A DNA stretch of 64,000 nt from NCBI RefSeq assembly GCF_025380365.1, contig NZ_JAOCQF010000001.1, positions 496,001 through 560,000 on the forward strand. The letters are read 5' to 3'. Below the pieces are notes generated by a model, which ran no database searches, had not been told where the DNA came from, and worked only from the letters and a program-made list of their open reading frames with translations. The stretch's first letter is position 1. Each line of letters begins with the position of its first letter. A program made the position numbers and the translations under genes. Positions 9,442-18,119 of the stretch are shown here, piece by piece. Source of the DNA: Albidovulum sediminis (lineage in GTDB: Bacteria; Pseudomonadota; Alphaproteobacteria; Rhodobacterales; Rhodobacteraceae).

Positions 9442-10485
9442 ATGCGAACGACAAGACTGGGGGCGGGTGGGCCGGAGGTGTCGGCCCTCTGCTTGGGAAC
9501 GATGACCTGGGGCAACCAGACGCCCGAGGCCGAGGCGCATGCCCAGATCGACCGGGCGGGCGAGCGCGGGGTGACCTTCATGGACACCGCCGAGATGTAT
9601 CCGGTCAACCCGGTCCGGCGCGAGACGGTGGGACGGACGGAAGCGATCATCGGCAACTGGATCGCGAAGGGCGGGCGGCGCGACGACTGGGTCATCGCCA
9701 CCAAGATCGCGGGCGAGGGGGGGCTTGCACGCGATCCGGGCGAGATCATCGATGGCCCGACGATCCGAAAGGCGCTCGAAGGGTCGCTCCGCCGGCTCAG
9801 GACCGACCATGTCGACCTCTACCAGTTTCACTGGCCGAACCGGGGCAGCTACTTCTTCCGCAAGCACTGGGCCTATGACCCCTCAAGCCAGGACCGCGCG
9901 GCGACGCTGGCGAACATGGCGGAGTGTCTGGAGACGATCGCGGCCCTGGTGCGCGAGGGCAAGATCGCCCACTGGGGCCTCTCGAACGAGACCGCCTGGG
10001 GCATGGCGCAGTGGCTGCGGCTGGCCGATCAGGGGCTTGGGCCGCGTCCCGTATCGCTGCAGAACGAATATTCGCTGCTCTGCCGGCTTTACGACACCGA
10101 CCTGGCCGAGCTTGGCCACAACGAGGCGGTGACGCTCATGGCCTTCTCGCCGCTCGCCACCGGACTTTTGACGGGCAAGTATGCGGGCGACGTGACGCCG
10201 CCGCTGTCGCGCCGGTCGCTGAACCCCGATCTGAGCGGGCGGATCACGCCGCGCGTCTGGGGGGCCGTCGACGCCTACCTGGGTATCGCGCGGGACGCAG
10301 GGCTCGACCCGGCGCAGATGGCCATCGCCTGGACGCTGACGCGGCCCTTCCCGGCCTTGCCGATCATCGGCGCGACGACGCTGGCGCAGCTTGACGTGGC
10401 GCTGGGTGCTGCGGACCTGGCGTTGCCGGCCGAGGTGCTGGCGGCGATCGCGGGCGCCCACCGGGCCCATCCCCTGCCTTACTGA
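9442..10485 (+). CDS. Aldo/keto reductase (Tas-like)
   Basis: NADPH-dependent oxidoreductase of the aldo/keto reductase superfamily; natural substrate unknown. The 347-residue length and the insert after the catalytic tyrosine (DTAEMYPVNPVRRETVGRTE) resemble the Tas subgroup. The tetrad is visible: Asp and Tyr in DTAEMY, Lys in VIATKIAG, His in LYQFHWPNR. The cofactor-binding region (SPLATGLLTGKY) is present near residue 235. A good GGGGGA motif precedes the ATG. The 3' end overlaps the convergent AraC-type regulator by 7 bases. Confidence 0.92.
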   Translation: MRTTRLGAGGPEVSALCLGTMTWGNQTPEAEAHAQIDRAGERGVTFMDTAEMYPVNPVRRETVGRTEAIIGNWIAKGGRRDDWVIATKIAGEGGLARDPGEIIDGPTIRKALEGSLRRLRTDHVDLYQFHWPNRGSYFFRKHWAYDPSSQDRAATLANMAECLETIAALVREGKIAHWGLSNETAWGMAQWLRLADQGLGPRPVSLQNEYSLLCRLYDTDLAELGHNEAVTLMAFSPLATGLLTGKYAGDVTPPLSRRSLNPDLSGRITPRVWGAVDAYLGIARDAGLDPAQMAIAWTLTRPFPALPIIGATTLAQLDVALGAADLALPAEVLAAIAGAHRAHPLPY

Positions 10486-11456
10486 GGCGGCCCGGCCCGG
10501 AGCGCGCTGGCGGTACCGCCGAAACGGGCGCGGAAGGCGCGGGCAAAGGCGGCCTGGCCCGAAAACCCGGTACGCAGGGCGATCTCCTGCAGCGGCAGGC
10601 GGCTGTCGGTCACCATCCGCCGCGCCTCCTCGAGCCGGAGGTCAAGGAAGAAGCGCCCAGGCGAGGTTCCGAGGCGGGCGCGGAACAGCATCTCCAGCCG
10701 GCGCGGCGACAGGCCGATCCGGCGCGCGATCTCGGCCACCGGCAGGGGGTCTTCGACCGCGGCCTCCATCATCGCCACGGCGCGGCCGAGCGCGGGGTCG
10801 GCGCGGGCGATGCGGGCGGCCGACATCGTGCGCTGCGGCGCCGCGGCGGCGTGGACGGGTTCGTAAAGAAGCGTGCCCGCGACGCTCAGCGCCAGTTCCG
10901 CCCCCTGCCGCGCGCGGATCAGGTCGAGCATCAGCTCAAGGCTCGGCGCGGCGCCCCCGGTGGTGATGCGGTCGCCGGAGACGACGTAGCGGTCGCGGCG
11001 CACGTCGATGGCCGGGAAGGCGGCGGCGAAGGCTTCCAGATCCTCCCAGTGGACGGTGGCGCGGACGCCGTCGAGAAGGCCCGCGCGGGCGAGAAACCAG
11101 GCCGCGCCGTCGACCGCCGCCATGGCGCGCAGGCGCGGTGCCAGACGGCGGAGACGCGCCAGCAGCGCCGGCGTGGCCTGTTCGGCCAGCCGGAAGCTCG
11201 CCACCAGCACCAGCAGGTCGCAGTCGATGCGCTCGCCTAGCGGTTCGGTCGGCACCTCGATCCCGGCGGTCAGGCGGACCGGGCCGCCCGCGACCGAGTA
11301 GTAGCGCCAGAGGTAGTGGCTGCGCCCGGCGCGACGGTTGGCCACGCGCATCGGGTCAACCACCGAGGCGAGGGCAAGCGCGTTCGTCTCCTCCATCACC
11401 AGGAGGCCGACGTTGAGGGGGGCGTGATCGGCGGCGAAGATGGTTGCGGGTTTCAT
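10479..11456 (-). CDS. GlxA-type AraC family transcriptional regulator
   Basis: DNA-binding regulator, 325 residues from the ATG at 11456. The N-terminal half is a DJ-1/PfpI-like domain (residues about 12-190, VGLLVMEETNALALASVVDPMR), as in GlxA regulators. The C-terminal 100 residues hold the double helix-turn-helix of AraC proteins (LPVAEIARRIGLSPRRLEMLF and LPLQEIALRTGFSGQAAFAR). In several Rhodobacterales such regulators control choline or betaine metabolism, but the ligand cannot be read from the sequence. The longer frame upstream of 11456 is antisense to the lipocalin gene and was discarded. Confidence 0.88.
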   Translation of the reverse strand: MKPATIFAADHAPLNVGLLVMEETNALALASVVDPMRVANRRAGRSHYLWRYYSVAGGPVRLTAGIEVPTEPLGERIDCDLLVLVASFRLAEQATPALLARLRRLAPRLRAMAAVDGAAWFLARAGLLDGVRATVHWEDLEAFAAAFPAIDVRRDRYVVSGDRITTGGAAPSLELMLDLIRARQGAELALSVAGTLLYEPVHAAAAPQRTMSAARIARADPALGRAVAMMEAAVEDPLPVAEIARRIGLSPRRLEMLFRARLGTSPGRFFLDLRLEEARRMVTDSRLPLQEIALRTGFSGQAAFARAFRARFGGTASALRAGPPQ

Positions 11457-11570
11457 CAAGCGATTTCGTATTGCGCAAAGGCAGGTGCACGCAAGCCCGG
11501 ATGGCATCCGCCCTTGCGCTTTTCGCCCGCGCGTGCGGAGACTGCGACAAACAGGCAAGGGGGCGGGGCG

Positions 11571-12083
11571 ATGCGCAAGGGGCTGAGGTTGGCCGTGGTT
11601 CTGGCACTGCTGGCGGGGTGCAGCGTTGGCCCGGTGGCGCCTCTGCGCGACCCCGGCGTGCCGCTGACGTCGCTCGCACTCTTCGACCCGGCGCGGATGG
11701 CGGGCGAGTGGCATCTGGCGGCGGCCTTCGCGGGCGATGTCGGCTGCGGGCCGGTCTCCGAACGCTGGGTGCCAAGGGGCGACGGATCGCTTGCGGTGAC
11801 GGGCAGCGCCTGCCGCGACGGCCGCAGGGTCGCGCTCGACACGGTGGCGATGCCCTCCGGTCCGGGGCGGTTCACCCGCCGCGGCGCGCTGGGGGCAGAG
11901 TCGCTGTGGATCCTCTGGGCCGATGCCGACAACCGGGTTGCGGTCGTGGGAACCCCGGACGGAAGCTTCGGGCGCGTGCTGACGCGCGAACCGGTGCCAC
12001 GCGGCGACCTGATGCAGGCGGCGCGCGACGTGCTGGACTTCAACGGCTACGATCTGGCCCGGCTGGTCGCGGCGACGCCCTGA
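11571..12083 (+). CDS. Lipocalin-like lipoprotein
   Basis: Predicted lipoprotein of 170 residues: signal peptide MRKGLRLAVVLALLAGCS with lipobox LAGC (Cys at residue 17), so probably anchored in the outer membrane. The GxW signature of lipocalins follows (MAGEWHLAAAF), then a compact beta-barrel-length domain with conserved cysteines (DVGCGPVSERW; GSACRDG). This matches bacterial lipocalins of the Blc type, which bind fatty acids or other small hydrophobics, but the barrel is diverged. GGGCGGGG precedes the ATG. The last 44 bases overlap the convergent XRE gene. Confidence 0.75.
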   Translation: MRKGLRLAVVLALLAGCSVGPVAPLRDPGVPLTSLALFDPARMAGEWHLAAAFAGDVGCGPVSERWVPRGDGSLAVTGSACRDGRRVALDTVAMPSGPGRFTRRGALGAESLWILWADADNRVAVVGTPDGSFGRVLTREPVPRGDLMQAARDVLDFNGYDLARLVAATP

Positions 12084-12936
12084 CCTCGTCCTGCAAGGTC
12101 TTGAGGAGCGCGGGGAAATCCCGCGCGCCGACTTCGGCCTCGCGCACCAGCCAGTCGAAGTGCTGGGTGATCGCGCCGACCCGCTGGCTGTCGCGAAAGG
12201 CGACATAGTGGCGGCCGAGGTAGATCACCGCCAAGAGCGGGCCGAAGACGGTGACGGGCGCCGAGAACACCCGCCGCGCGTCGAAGACGTAAAGCCTCAG
12301 GCGCGGATAAAGCTGGTCGCTGATCTGGGCCAGCCGGTCCAGTTGCGCCGCCCGGACCGGGGCGGGCAGGCCGGCATAATAGCCCTCGGCCCGGGCGAAG
12401 GCGCGCAGTTCGTGGAGCGGCATGGCAATCTCGTAATCCGAGCGCGCCGAGCGCATCCACTCCAGCCGGTCCTCGCTCGCCCCTATGGCCTGATCGGCGC
12501 TGCGGCCCAGTTGCGGCTCGTACTCCCAGCGCAGCATCTCTCGGGTCTTGAGCATGTCGGGCAGGGTCGCGGGCACATGGCGCACCTTGTAGCCGGCCGC
12601 CTCCTGGTGCCAGCCGAAAATCGTCTCGTCGATGAGCGCGCGCGGCGCCTCGGTCAGGGTGAGCGAGGTCGCCAGCAGGTTCGCCAGCGGTTCGGGCCGT
12701 TCGGTCAGGCCCAGCAGCCAGTCGGCCGAGACGGCCAGCGCCGCCGCGCATTCGGCCACCACCTGCGCGTTCGGAAGCCGCGCCGTGCCGCCCGCCAGAA
12801 GCTGAGAGATCGTGGACCGGTCCACCCCCACCTTGCGGGCCAGGCCGCTTTGCGTCTCGGCCTTGTCGGCCATGGCCTGAGAGAGCCGTTCGCGGAACAG
12901 CGCGGCGCGATCTCGTTTGTCTGTCTTTTTCAGCAT
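12040..12936 (-). CDS. XRE-family transcriptional regulator
   Basis: Cytoplasmic DNA-binding protein of 298 residues. Residues about 25-75 form a Cro/C1-type helix-turn-helix (TQSGLARKVGVDRSTISQLL). The remaining 220 residues form a larger, probably ligand-sensing domain with no motif I can name. It is divergent from the DUF2061-desaturase pair and starts directly next to an inverted repeat, which suggests it regulates that pair and itself. Its 3' end overlaps the convergent lipocalin gene by 44 bases. Confidence 0.85.
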   Translation of the reverse strand: MLKKTDKRDRAALFRERLSQAMADKAETQSGLARKVGVDRSTISQLLAGGTARLPNAQVVAECAAALAVSADWLLGLTERPEPLANLLATSLTLTEAPRALIDETIFGWHQEAAGYKVRHVPATLPDMLKTREMLRWEYEPQLGRSADQAIGASEDRLEWMRSARSDYEIAMPLHELRAFARAEGYYAGLPAPVRAAQLDRLAQISDQLYPRLRLYVFDARRVFSAPVTVFGPLLAVIYLGRHYVAFRDSQRVGAITQHFDWLVREAEVGARDFPALLKTLQDEVRASPRPAGPDRSR

Positions 12937-12953
12937 GTGATGATTTTAATCAC
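12937..12953. promoter_or_regulatory. Inverted repeat, candidate operator of the XRE/desaturase divergon
   Basis: GTGAT at 12937-12941 and ATCAC at 12949-12953 form an inverted repeat abutting the XRE start codon. A nested palindrome (TGATT, two bases, AATCA) lies at 12941-12952. The surrounding 12937-12990 is unusually AT-rich for this genome, as expected of a shared promoter region. Confidence 0.4.
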
Positions 12954-13036
12954 GGATGATGAGAATTGTTAATCATATTCCGGATACGAAATCTTCGCCC
13001 GCCGTCCTAACACGGAAAAAACGGCAGAGGGGCAAC

Positions 13037-13264
13037 ATGGACACGCGCGGGCGCACGATTCTGAAGGCGATCTTGTGGAACCTGCTGGGGCTGGTGTCGA
13101 TGTCGCTGGTCGGGCTTTTGATGACGGGGTCGGCCGCGCTGGGCGGGGCGCTTGCGGTTGCGAACACCGCCCTGGGGTTCGCCGCCTATGTCCTTTACGA
13201 ACGCTGCTGGGCGCGAGTGTCCTGGGGGCGCCTCGGCGCGGCCGGAGGGCGACGCCATGTCTGA
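13037..13264 (+). CDS. DUF2061 small membrane protein
   Basis: 75-residue protein of unknown function with two predicted membrane helices (about residues 10-30 and 36-55). The pattern RTILKAILWNLLGLVSMSLVG resembles the start of DUF2061 proteins, whose members are often next to lipid or sulfate genes. GAGGGG lies 5 bases before the ATG. Its end overlaps the start of the fatty acid desaturase gene by 8 bases, so the two are co-translated. Confidence 0.75.
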   Translation: MDTRGRTILKAILWNLLGLVSMSLVGLLMTGSAALGGALAVANTALGFAAYVLYERCWARVSWGRLGAAGGRRHV

Positions 13265-14165
13265 GCGCCAGGGCGGGGTCGAGTGGCCGACGTTTCTTCT
13301 GCTGGTGGCGGTGCACCTGGGCTGGGTGCTTGCGACGACGGTGCTGGCAGATATCTGGTTGCCGCTCGCGCTGGCCGTCCTGGTGCTGGCGATCGTCCTT
13401 CATTCCTCGCTTCAGCACGAGGTTCTGCACGGCCACCCGTTCCGCATCCGCTGGCTGAACGAGGCGCTGGTCTTCCTGCCGGTGGGGCTCGCCTATCCCT
13501 ACGGGCGTTTCCGCGATACGCACCTCGCGCATCACCGCGACGAACGGCTGACCGATCCCTATGACGACCCGGAGTCGAACTTCCTCGACCCCGCGGTGTG
13601 GGATCGGCTGCCGCGCTGGCGCCAAAGGCTCCTGCGGTTCAACAATACGCTGGCCGGGCGGATGCTGGTCGGGCCGGGGATCGGGGTGGTGTCCTTCATC
13701 GCCGGCGACCTGCGCACCCTGCGTTCGGGCGACCGCGTGGCCGCGCGGGCCATCGCGCGCGACTGGGCGCTGCATGGCGCGGGGCTGGTGCTGGTCGCGC
13801 TCTGGATCGGCGCCACCGGCTTTCCCTGGGGGGCCTACCTTCTGGCGACCTACGCGGGCATGTCGATCCTGAAGATCCGCACCTACCTGGAACATCGCGC
13901 GCACGAACTGGCGCGCGGTCGCACGGTGATCGTGGAAAAGGGGGGCATCCTGCCGTTCCTCTTCCTCAACAACAACCTCCACATCGTCCACCACACCAAG
14001 CCCGGCGTCGCCTGGTACCGCTTGCCACGACTTTACGCGGAGAACCGCGCGGCGTTCCTGCAGCGCAACGACGGATATTTCTACGCCTCGTACGGAGAGA
14101 TCTTCCGCCGCCACCTGCTGAAGGCGAAGGACCCCGTGCCGCATCCGCTGATGCGGCGGAAGTGA
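13257..14165 (+). CDS. Fatty acid desaturase-family protein
   Basis: Membrane-bound di-iron enzyme family that desaturates or hydroxylates acyl chains. The 302-residue protein has the three histidine boxes: HEVLHGH at about 54-60, HLAHHRDE about 30 residues later, and HIVHHTKP in the C-terminal third. Hydrophobic pairs of helices lie before the first box and between boxes two and three. The substrate cannot be told; related Rhodobacterales proteins are annotated only as desaturases. Coupled to the upstream DUF2061 gene and divergent from an XRE regulator. Confidence 0.88.
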   Translation: MSERQGGVEWPTFLLLVAVHLGWVLATTVLADIWLPLALAVLVLAIVLHSSLQHEVLHGHPFRIRWLNEALVFLPVGLAYPYGRFRDTHLAHHRDERLTDPYDDPESNFLDPAVWDRLPRWRQRLLRFNNTLAGRMLVGPGIGVVSFIAGDLRTLRSGDRVAARAIARDWALHGAGLVLVALWIGATGFPWGAYLLATYAGMSILKIRTYLEHRAHELARGRTVIVEKGGILPFLFLNNNLHIVHHTKPGVAWYRLPRLYAENRAAFLQRNDGYFYASYGEIFRRHLLKAKDPVPHPLMRRK

Positions 14166-14214
14166 CCTTTCCCCCCGCGCCGCCGCGTGCGACAAGCGTC
14201 GGGCGGGAGGGGCC

Positions 14215-15108
14215 ATGGAACTCTGGATCGTCTTCACACTGGCCGCGGCGGCGATGCAGACGCTGCGCTTCATGCTGCAGAAGGTGCTGCAGGGCGCGGG
14301 CCTGTCGACCGGGGGGGCCACCTTCGCGCGGTTCCTTTTCGCCGCGCCGGTCGCCTGCGCCTGTGCAGGGGGCGCGCTCTGGCTCGGCGGGGAGGGGCTT
14401 CCGGCGCCCTCGGCGCGGTTCTGGGGCTTTGTCGTGGTGGGTGGCCTCGCGCAGATCGTCGCGACCTTCCTGACCGTGGCGCTGTTCGCGCTGCGGAACT
14501 TCGCCGTCGGCGTTGCGTTTACCAAGACCGAGACGGTGCAGGTCGCGCTTTTCTCCGCGCTGGTGCTGGGCGAGCCGGTCAGCGCCTTCGGCTGGGTGGC
14601 GATCGGCATCGGCCTTCTGGGCGTGCTGATGCTGTCGCGCGGGCCGGGTGCGGGGGCGCGGATCATCGGCCGCCCCGTCGTCTACGGGGTGCTGGCGGGC
14701 GGCCTCTTCGGCATCTCCGCCGTCGGCTACCGCGGCGCCACGCTCGACCTTCTGCCGCTGCCGTTCCTGACCCGCGCGGTCGTGGCGCTGGCGGCGGCGA
14801 CGGTGCTGCAAAGCCTGGCCATGGGCCTCTGGCTGATCTGGCGCGAGCCTGGGGAGTTGTCGCGCGTGCTGGCGCGCTGGCGGCGCACCGTGCCGGTCGG
14901 GCTGACCGGCGTTTTCGGCTCAATGGGGTGGTTCGCGGCCTTCTCGCTCCAGAATGCCGCCTATGTCCGCGCGGTGGGGCAGGTGGAGATTGTCTTTACC
15001 CTCATCGCCTCGTCGTTGTTCTTCCGCGAACGGCTCAGGCTGCGCGAAGGCGCGGGCATCGCGCTTGTCGTCGGCTCGCTCCTCCTGATCGTGCTCGCGC
15101 TCGGCTAG
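14215..15108 (+). CDS. EamA-family (DMT) transporter
   Basis: Inner-membrane protein of 297 residues with about ten hydrophobic helices in two EamA halves (residues about 1-140 and 155-290), typical of drug/metabolite exporters. Substrate unknown. A strong GGGAGGGG precedes the ATG. Convergent with the Nudix gene, with two bases between the stop codons. Confidence 0.88.
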   Translation: MELWIVFTLAAAAMQTLRFMLQKVLQGAGLSTGGATFARFLFAAPVACACAGGALWLGGEGLPAPSARFWGFVVVGGLAQIVATFLTVALFALRNFAVGVAFTKTETVQVALFSALVLGEPVSAFGWVAIGIGLLGVLMLSRGPGAGARIIGRPVVYGVLAGGLFGISAVGYRGATLDLLPLPFLTRAVVALAAATVLQSLAMGLWLIWREPGELSRVLARWRRTVPVGLTGVFGSMGWFAAFSLQNAAYVRAVGQVEIVFTLIASSLFFRERLRLREGAGIALVVGSLLLIVLALG

Positions 15109-15110
15109 GC

Positions 15111-15803
15111 TCAGGCGAGGCGGCGGAACGTCGGCCGGTCGGTCGAATTGTCGAAGAAGGGCACGCTGTCGGGCCGCCCGCCGCGCGCCAGAAGCGCGCC
15201 GACCTCGGCCAGAACCACCTCGGTGATGAAGGGCAGGTTCAGCCGCCGCGCCTCGGTGATTGGCACCCAGTGCAGGTGCGACAACTCGTCCGAGGCGCGG
15301 GAAAAGTTGTCGGGATCGCCCACGATATCGTCGGCGGAGGCCAGGAAGAAGCGCGCGTCGAAGCGGCGGGTGCGGCCCGGCGGGGTGATCGCGCGGAAGA
15401 CGAAGGCGAAGGGCCCGGCATCGGGGCGGTGGCCGCTTGCGGCAAAGCCCCGCCAGTCGTCGGGAACCGCGCCGGGCCAGTCCCCGCGCGCGCCGAGGAT
15501 CAGGCCGGTCTCCTCCCACAGCTCGCGCACGGCGCAGGCCGCGAGCGCCGCGCCAAGGCCGGGTTCCGCGACCTCGCCAAGGCGGCGCTGGCAGGTTTCC
15601 GGCAGCGGCCGCGCCAGCGGCACGGCGGCATCGGTCGGGTCGAGCGCGCCGCCCGGAAAGACATATTTCGAGGGCATGAAGGCCGCACCGGCGCCGCGCT
15701 GGCCCATCAGGACCGAGGGACCGGCCCCCGCGTCGCGCCACAGGATCACCGTGGCCGCGTTGCGGATGGCGGTCTTGTCGGGCGCGGTCGACGCCTCAGA
15801 CAT
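15111..15803 (-). CDS. Nudix hydrolase
   Basis: Hydrolyses nucleoside-diphosphate-linked metabolites; 230 residues. The Nudix box core RELWEETGL is present at about residues 93-101. An insert between the first glycine motif (YVFPGGALDPTD) and the RExxEE helix resembles the NUDT19-like subgroup, some members of which cleave CoA. The start overlaps the end of the DUF983 gene by 8 bases, indicating one transcript. Confidence 0.9.
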   Translation of the reverse strand: MSEASTAPDKTAIRNAATVILWRDAGAGPSVLMGQRGAGAAFMPSKYVFPGGALDPTDAAVPLARPLPETCQRRLGEVAEPGLGAALAACAVRELWEETGLILGARGDWPGAVPDDWRGFAASGHRPDAGPFAFVFRAITPPGRTRRFDARFFLASADDIVGDPDNFSRASDELSHLHWVPITEARRLNLPFITEVVLAEVGALLARGGRPDSVPFFDNSTDRPTFRRLA

Positions 15804-16185
15804 GCTCTGGCAGGCCGAAGCCGTGCATGCGCTTGGCCCACTGGATCGCGACGAAGACGCCCTTGAGCCGCGGCAGGAGGTAAAGCGACAGCGCGACGCA
15901 GCCGATCGCGAAACTGGTCGAGAGAATCCAGGGGTCGGGCTGGTACTTGGTGAAAACCCAGAGCAGGAGCGGCGCCATCAGGTGGCCGACGATGATGATG
16001 GTGACATAGGCCGGGCCATCGTCGGCGCGGTGATGGTGCAGTTCCTCGCCGCAGACGGCGCAGCTTTCGCGCACCTTCAGATAGCCGGTGAGCAGCGGGC
16101 CCGATCCGCAGTTCGGGCAACGGCGGCGCCAGCCGCGCAGCATGGCCGGCTTGATCGGCCGTTCGGTTTCGTCGGTGTCGGTCAT
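15796..16185 (-). CDS. DUF983 membrane protein
   Basis: 129-residue protein of unknown function. It has an N-terminal zinc-ribbon-like region with two Cys pairs (CPNCGSGPLL; SCAVCGEEL) followed by two membrane helices (about residues 62-80 and 88-105), the DUF983 arrangement. The ATG at 16185 was preferred over in-frame upstream starts that run into low-complexity antisense sequence. Overlaps the downstream Nudix gene by 8 bases. Confidence 0.85.
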   Translation of the reverse strand: MTDTDETERPIKPAMLRGWRRRCPNCGSGPLLTGYLKVRESCAVCGEELHHHRADDGPAYVTIIIVGHLMAPLLLWVFTKYQPDPWILSTSFAIGCVALSLYLLPRLKGVFVAIQWAKRMHGFGLPEHV

Positions 16186-16353
16186 GATCTCGCGTATCCC
16201 TGTGCGGCGCATGTAGCACCCGCCGCCCGTTTTGGGAAGCGCGACCGCCTTGCGCCGGAATGTCGCGGGCCTTGGCGACGGAAACCGGGCGCCGGTGCGT
16301 TTGACTTGCTGAGGGCGCACAGGACGTCCGGCGATTGCAAGCAGGAGATGACG

Positions 16354-17079
16354 ATGAAGACCAGAACGATTCTCGTGGCGCTGACCTTGGGTGGCGCAAT
16401 GATCGGTGCGGGGATTGCCGGTGCGCAGGGCATGGGCCAGGGGATGGGCCAAGGCCAGGGCATGGGCCAGGGAATGGGCATGGGTCAGGGACTGGGCCAG
16501 GGCATGGGCATGGGCATGGGCATGGGCTTTGGCCCCGATGACGAGATGATGGGGGGCATGATGGGCGCGATGATGCCGGATTTCGCGACCCTTGACGCCG
16601 ACGGCGACGGCAAGGTCAGCGCCGAGGAGTTCGCGGCGTACCGGCTGGCCATGGTGTCGGGGATCGACGCCGACAAGGACGGAAAGATTTCCGCCGCAGA
16701 GCTTGAGGCGCACATGACCGCCCGCATGGCCGAGCGCGTGAAGGCCATGGCCGAAGCGCGGATCGCCGCGCAGGACCTTGACGGCGACGGCGCGCTCGGC
16801 CTTGAGGAGCTGATGGCTCCGCCGATGCCCGCGCGCATGTTCGACCGCGCCGATGCCGATGGTGACGGCGCGGTGAGCGCGGACGAGTTCGAGGCGGCAA
16901 AGGCGCGCATGCAGTCGATGCGCGAGGGCCGCGGCCGCGGCGACCGCCAGGGGCACGGCTACGGCCACGGCGGCGGGCACGGCCACGGCATGCATGACGG
17001 CGGCATGGGATACGGCGGCCACATGCATGACGGCGGCGGCTGGTTCGGGTGGGGTGCGCCCGACATGTGGAACCGCTAG
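16354..17079 (+). CDS. Secreted EF-hand protein with Met/Gly- and His/Gly-rich ends
   Basis: 241 residues, probably periplasmic: signal peptide over residues 1-24. A run of GMGQGMGMGQ-type Met/Gly repeats follows (about 25-58). Four EF-hand loops come next (DADGDGKVSAEEF, DADKDGKISAAEL, DLDGDGALGLEEL, DADGDGAVSADEF) at about residues 76-185. The tail is rich in Gly and His (GHGYGHGGGHGHGMH). EF-hands bind calcium; Met- and His-rich segments can bind Cu, Ni or Co. The start at 16354 has CAGGAG 6 bases upstream. Same strand as, and 55 bases before, an ECF sigma factor and a metal-sensor gene, so a metal-related role is inferred. Confidence 0.85.
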   Translation: MKTRTILVALTLGGAMIGAGIAGAQGMGQGMGQGQGMGQGMGMGQGLGQGMGMGMGMGFGPDDEMMGGMMGAMMPDFATLDADGDGKVSAEEFAAYRLAMVSGIDADKDGKISAAELEAHMTARMAERVKAMAEARIAAQDLDGDGALGLEELMAPPMPARMFDRADADGDGAVSADEFEAAKARMQSMREGRGRGDRQGHGYGHGGGHGHGMHDGGMGYGGHMHDGGGWFGWGAPDMWNR

Positions 17080-17134
17080 GATCGCGGCATGAGGTTTCCC
17101 TTCCCGTGTGCCGGACCTGCCGGCGCACGGGGCT

Positions 17135-17761
17135 ATGAACGAAGGGCGGGGCAGTCGCGTGCAGTCGGCGGCAGGACGGAAGGCGCGGGAAGGCGCGGGC
17201 GAGGCTGCCTCGGACGAGGTGCTTCTGGCGCTTTACGGCGCGGGCGATCCCGCCGCGGCCCGAAGCCTGGCAGACCGGCTTGCCCCGCTCGCCTTCCGGG
17301 TTGCGCAGCGCATGCTGGGCGATGCCGCAGAGGCCGAGGACATCGCACAGGAAGCGATGCTGCGGCTCTGGCGGGCAGCACCCGGATGGCAGCCGGGCGG
17401 CGCGCGGGTGTCGACCTGGCTTTACCGCGTGGCGGTGAACCTGGCGACCGACCGGTTGCGCCGCCGCCGCACGGGCCCGCTCGACGAGGCGGGCGAGGTG
17501 GCGGACGGAAGGCCCGGCGCGGTCTCGGCGCTGATCGAGGCGGACCGGGCCCAGGCCTTGGGCGCGGCGCTGATGTGTCTGCCCGAACGGCAGCGTCAGG
17601 CGGTGGTGCTGCGCCATCTGGAGGGCCTCGCCAACCCCGAGATCGCCGAGATCATGGACGTGGGCGTCGAGGCGGTGGAAAGCCTGACCGCGCGCGGGCG
17701 GCGCGCCTTGCAGGCGGCACTGTCGGGACGGCGCGATGAACTGGGATACGAGGAGGGCTGA
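17135..17761 (+). CDS. ECF sigma factor
   Basis: Alternative RNA polymerase sigma factor of the extracytoplasmic function group; 208 residues from ATG 17135 (a GTG at 17108 is possible). Region 2 (LAFRVAQRMLGDAAEAEDIAQEAMLRLW, from about residue 55) and region 4 (LPERQRQAVVLRHLEGLANPEIAEIM) are both present. It is followed after one base by a small membrane-protein gene and then a periplasmic sensor, the order of anti-sigma plus sensor seen in the metal-responsive cnr/ncc systems. Confidence 0.9.
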   Translation: MNEGRGSRVQSAAGRKAREGAGEAASDEVLLALYGAGDPAAARSLADRLAPLAFRVAQRMLGDAAEAEDIAQEAMLRLWRAAPGWQPGGARVSTWLYRVAVNLATDRLRRRRTGPLDEAGEVADGRPGAVSALIEADRAQALGAALMCLPERQRQAVVLRHLEGLANPEIAEIMDVGVEAVESLTARGRRALQAALSGRRDELGYEEG

Positions 17762-17762
17762 G

Positions 17763-18119
17763 ATGCCTGAAGAGATGGAGCTTGAGACGTTCTTCGCCGC
17801 GGCGCGGGCCGATCCGCCGGCCCCCTCGCAGGCGCTTCTGGCGCGCATCGCGGACGAGGGACGCGCGCTGCAGCCGCGGGGGCGGCCCCTTGTGGCTCCG
17901 GTACCGCCGCGCGGGAAAGGCACCTTCAGGTCGGTGCTGGACAGCATTGGCGGCTGGCCGGTCCTTGGCGGGCTGATGACGGCGGGATGTGCGGGGTTGT
18001 GGCTTGGCCTGTCGGATGCCGGCGGGCTTGGCGGTTATGTCTATGCCGGGGGGTCCGAGGGCTGGCTTTACGGGCCGGCGGACCTGGTCGCGCTGGCGGT
18101 GACGGAGGATGGGGTATGA
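17763..18119 (+). CDS. Putative anti-sigma membrane protein
   Basis: 118-residue protein. The N-terminal 65 residues are cytoplasmic-looking (MPEEMELETFFAAARADPPA), followed by one membrane helix at about 68-90 (GGWPVLGGLMTAGCAGLWLG) and a short periplasmic tail. I recognise no named domain. Size, single helix and position directly after the ECF sigma gene suggest a sigma-sequestering protein comparable to CnrY. GAGGAGG precedes the ATG; its stop overlaps the sensor gene's start (ATGA). Confidence 0.6.
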   Translation: MPEEMELETFFAAARADPPAPSQALLARIADEGRALQPRGRPLVAPVPPRGKGTFRSVLDSIGGWPVLGGLMTAGCAGLWLGLSDAGGLGGYVYAGGSEGWLYGPADLVALAVTEDGV

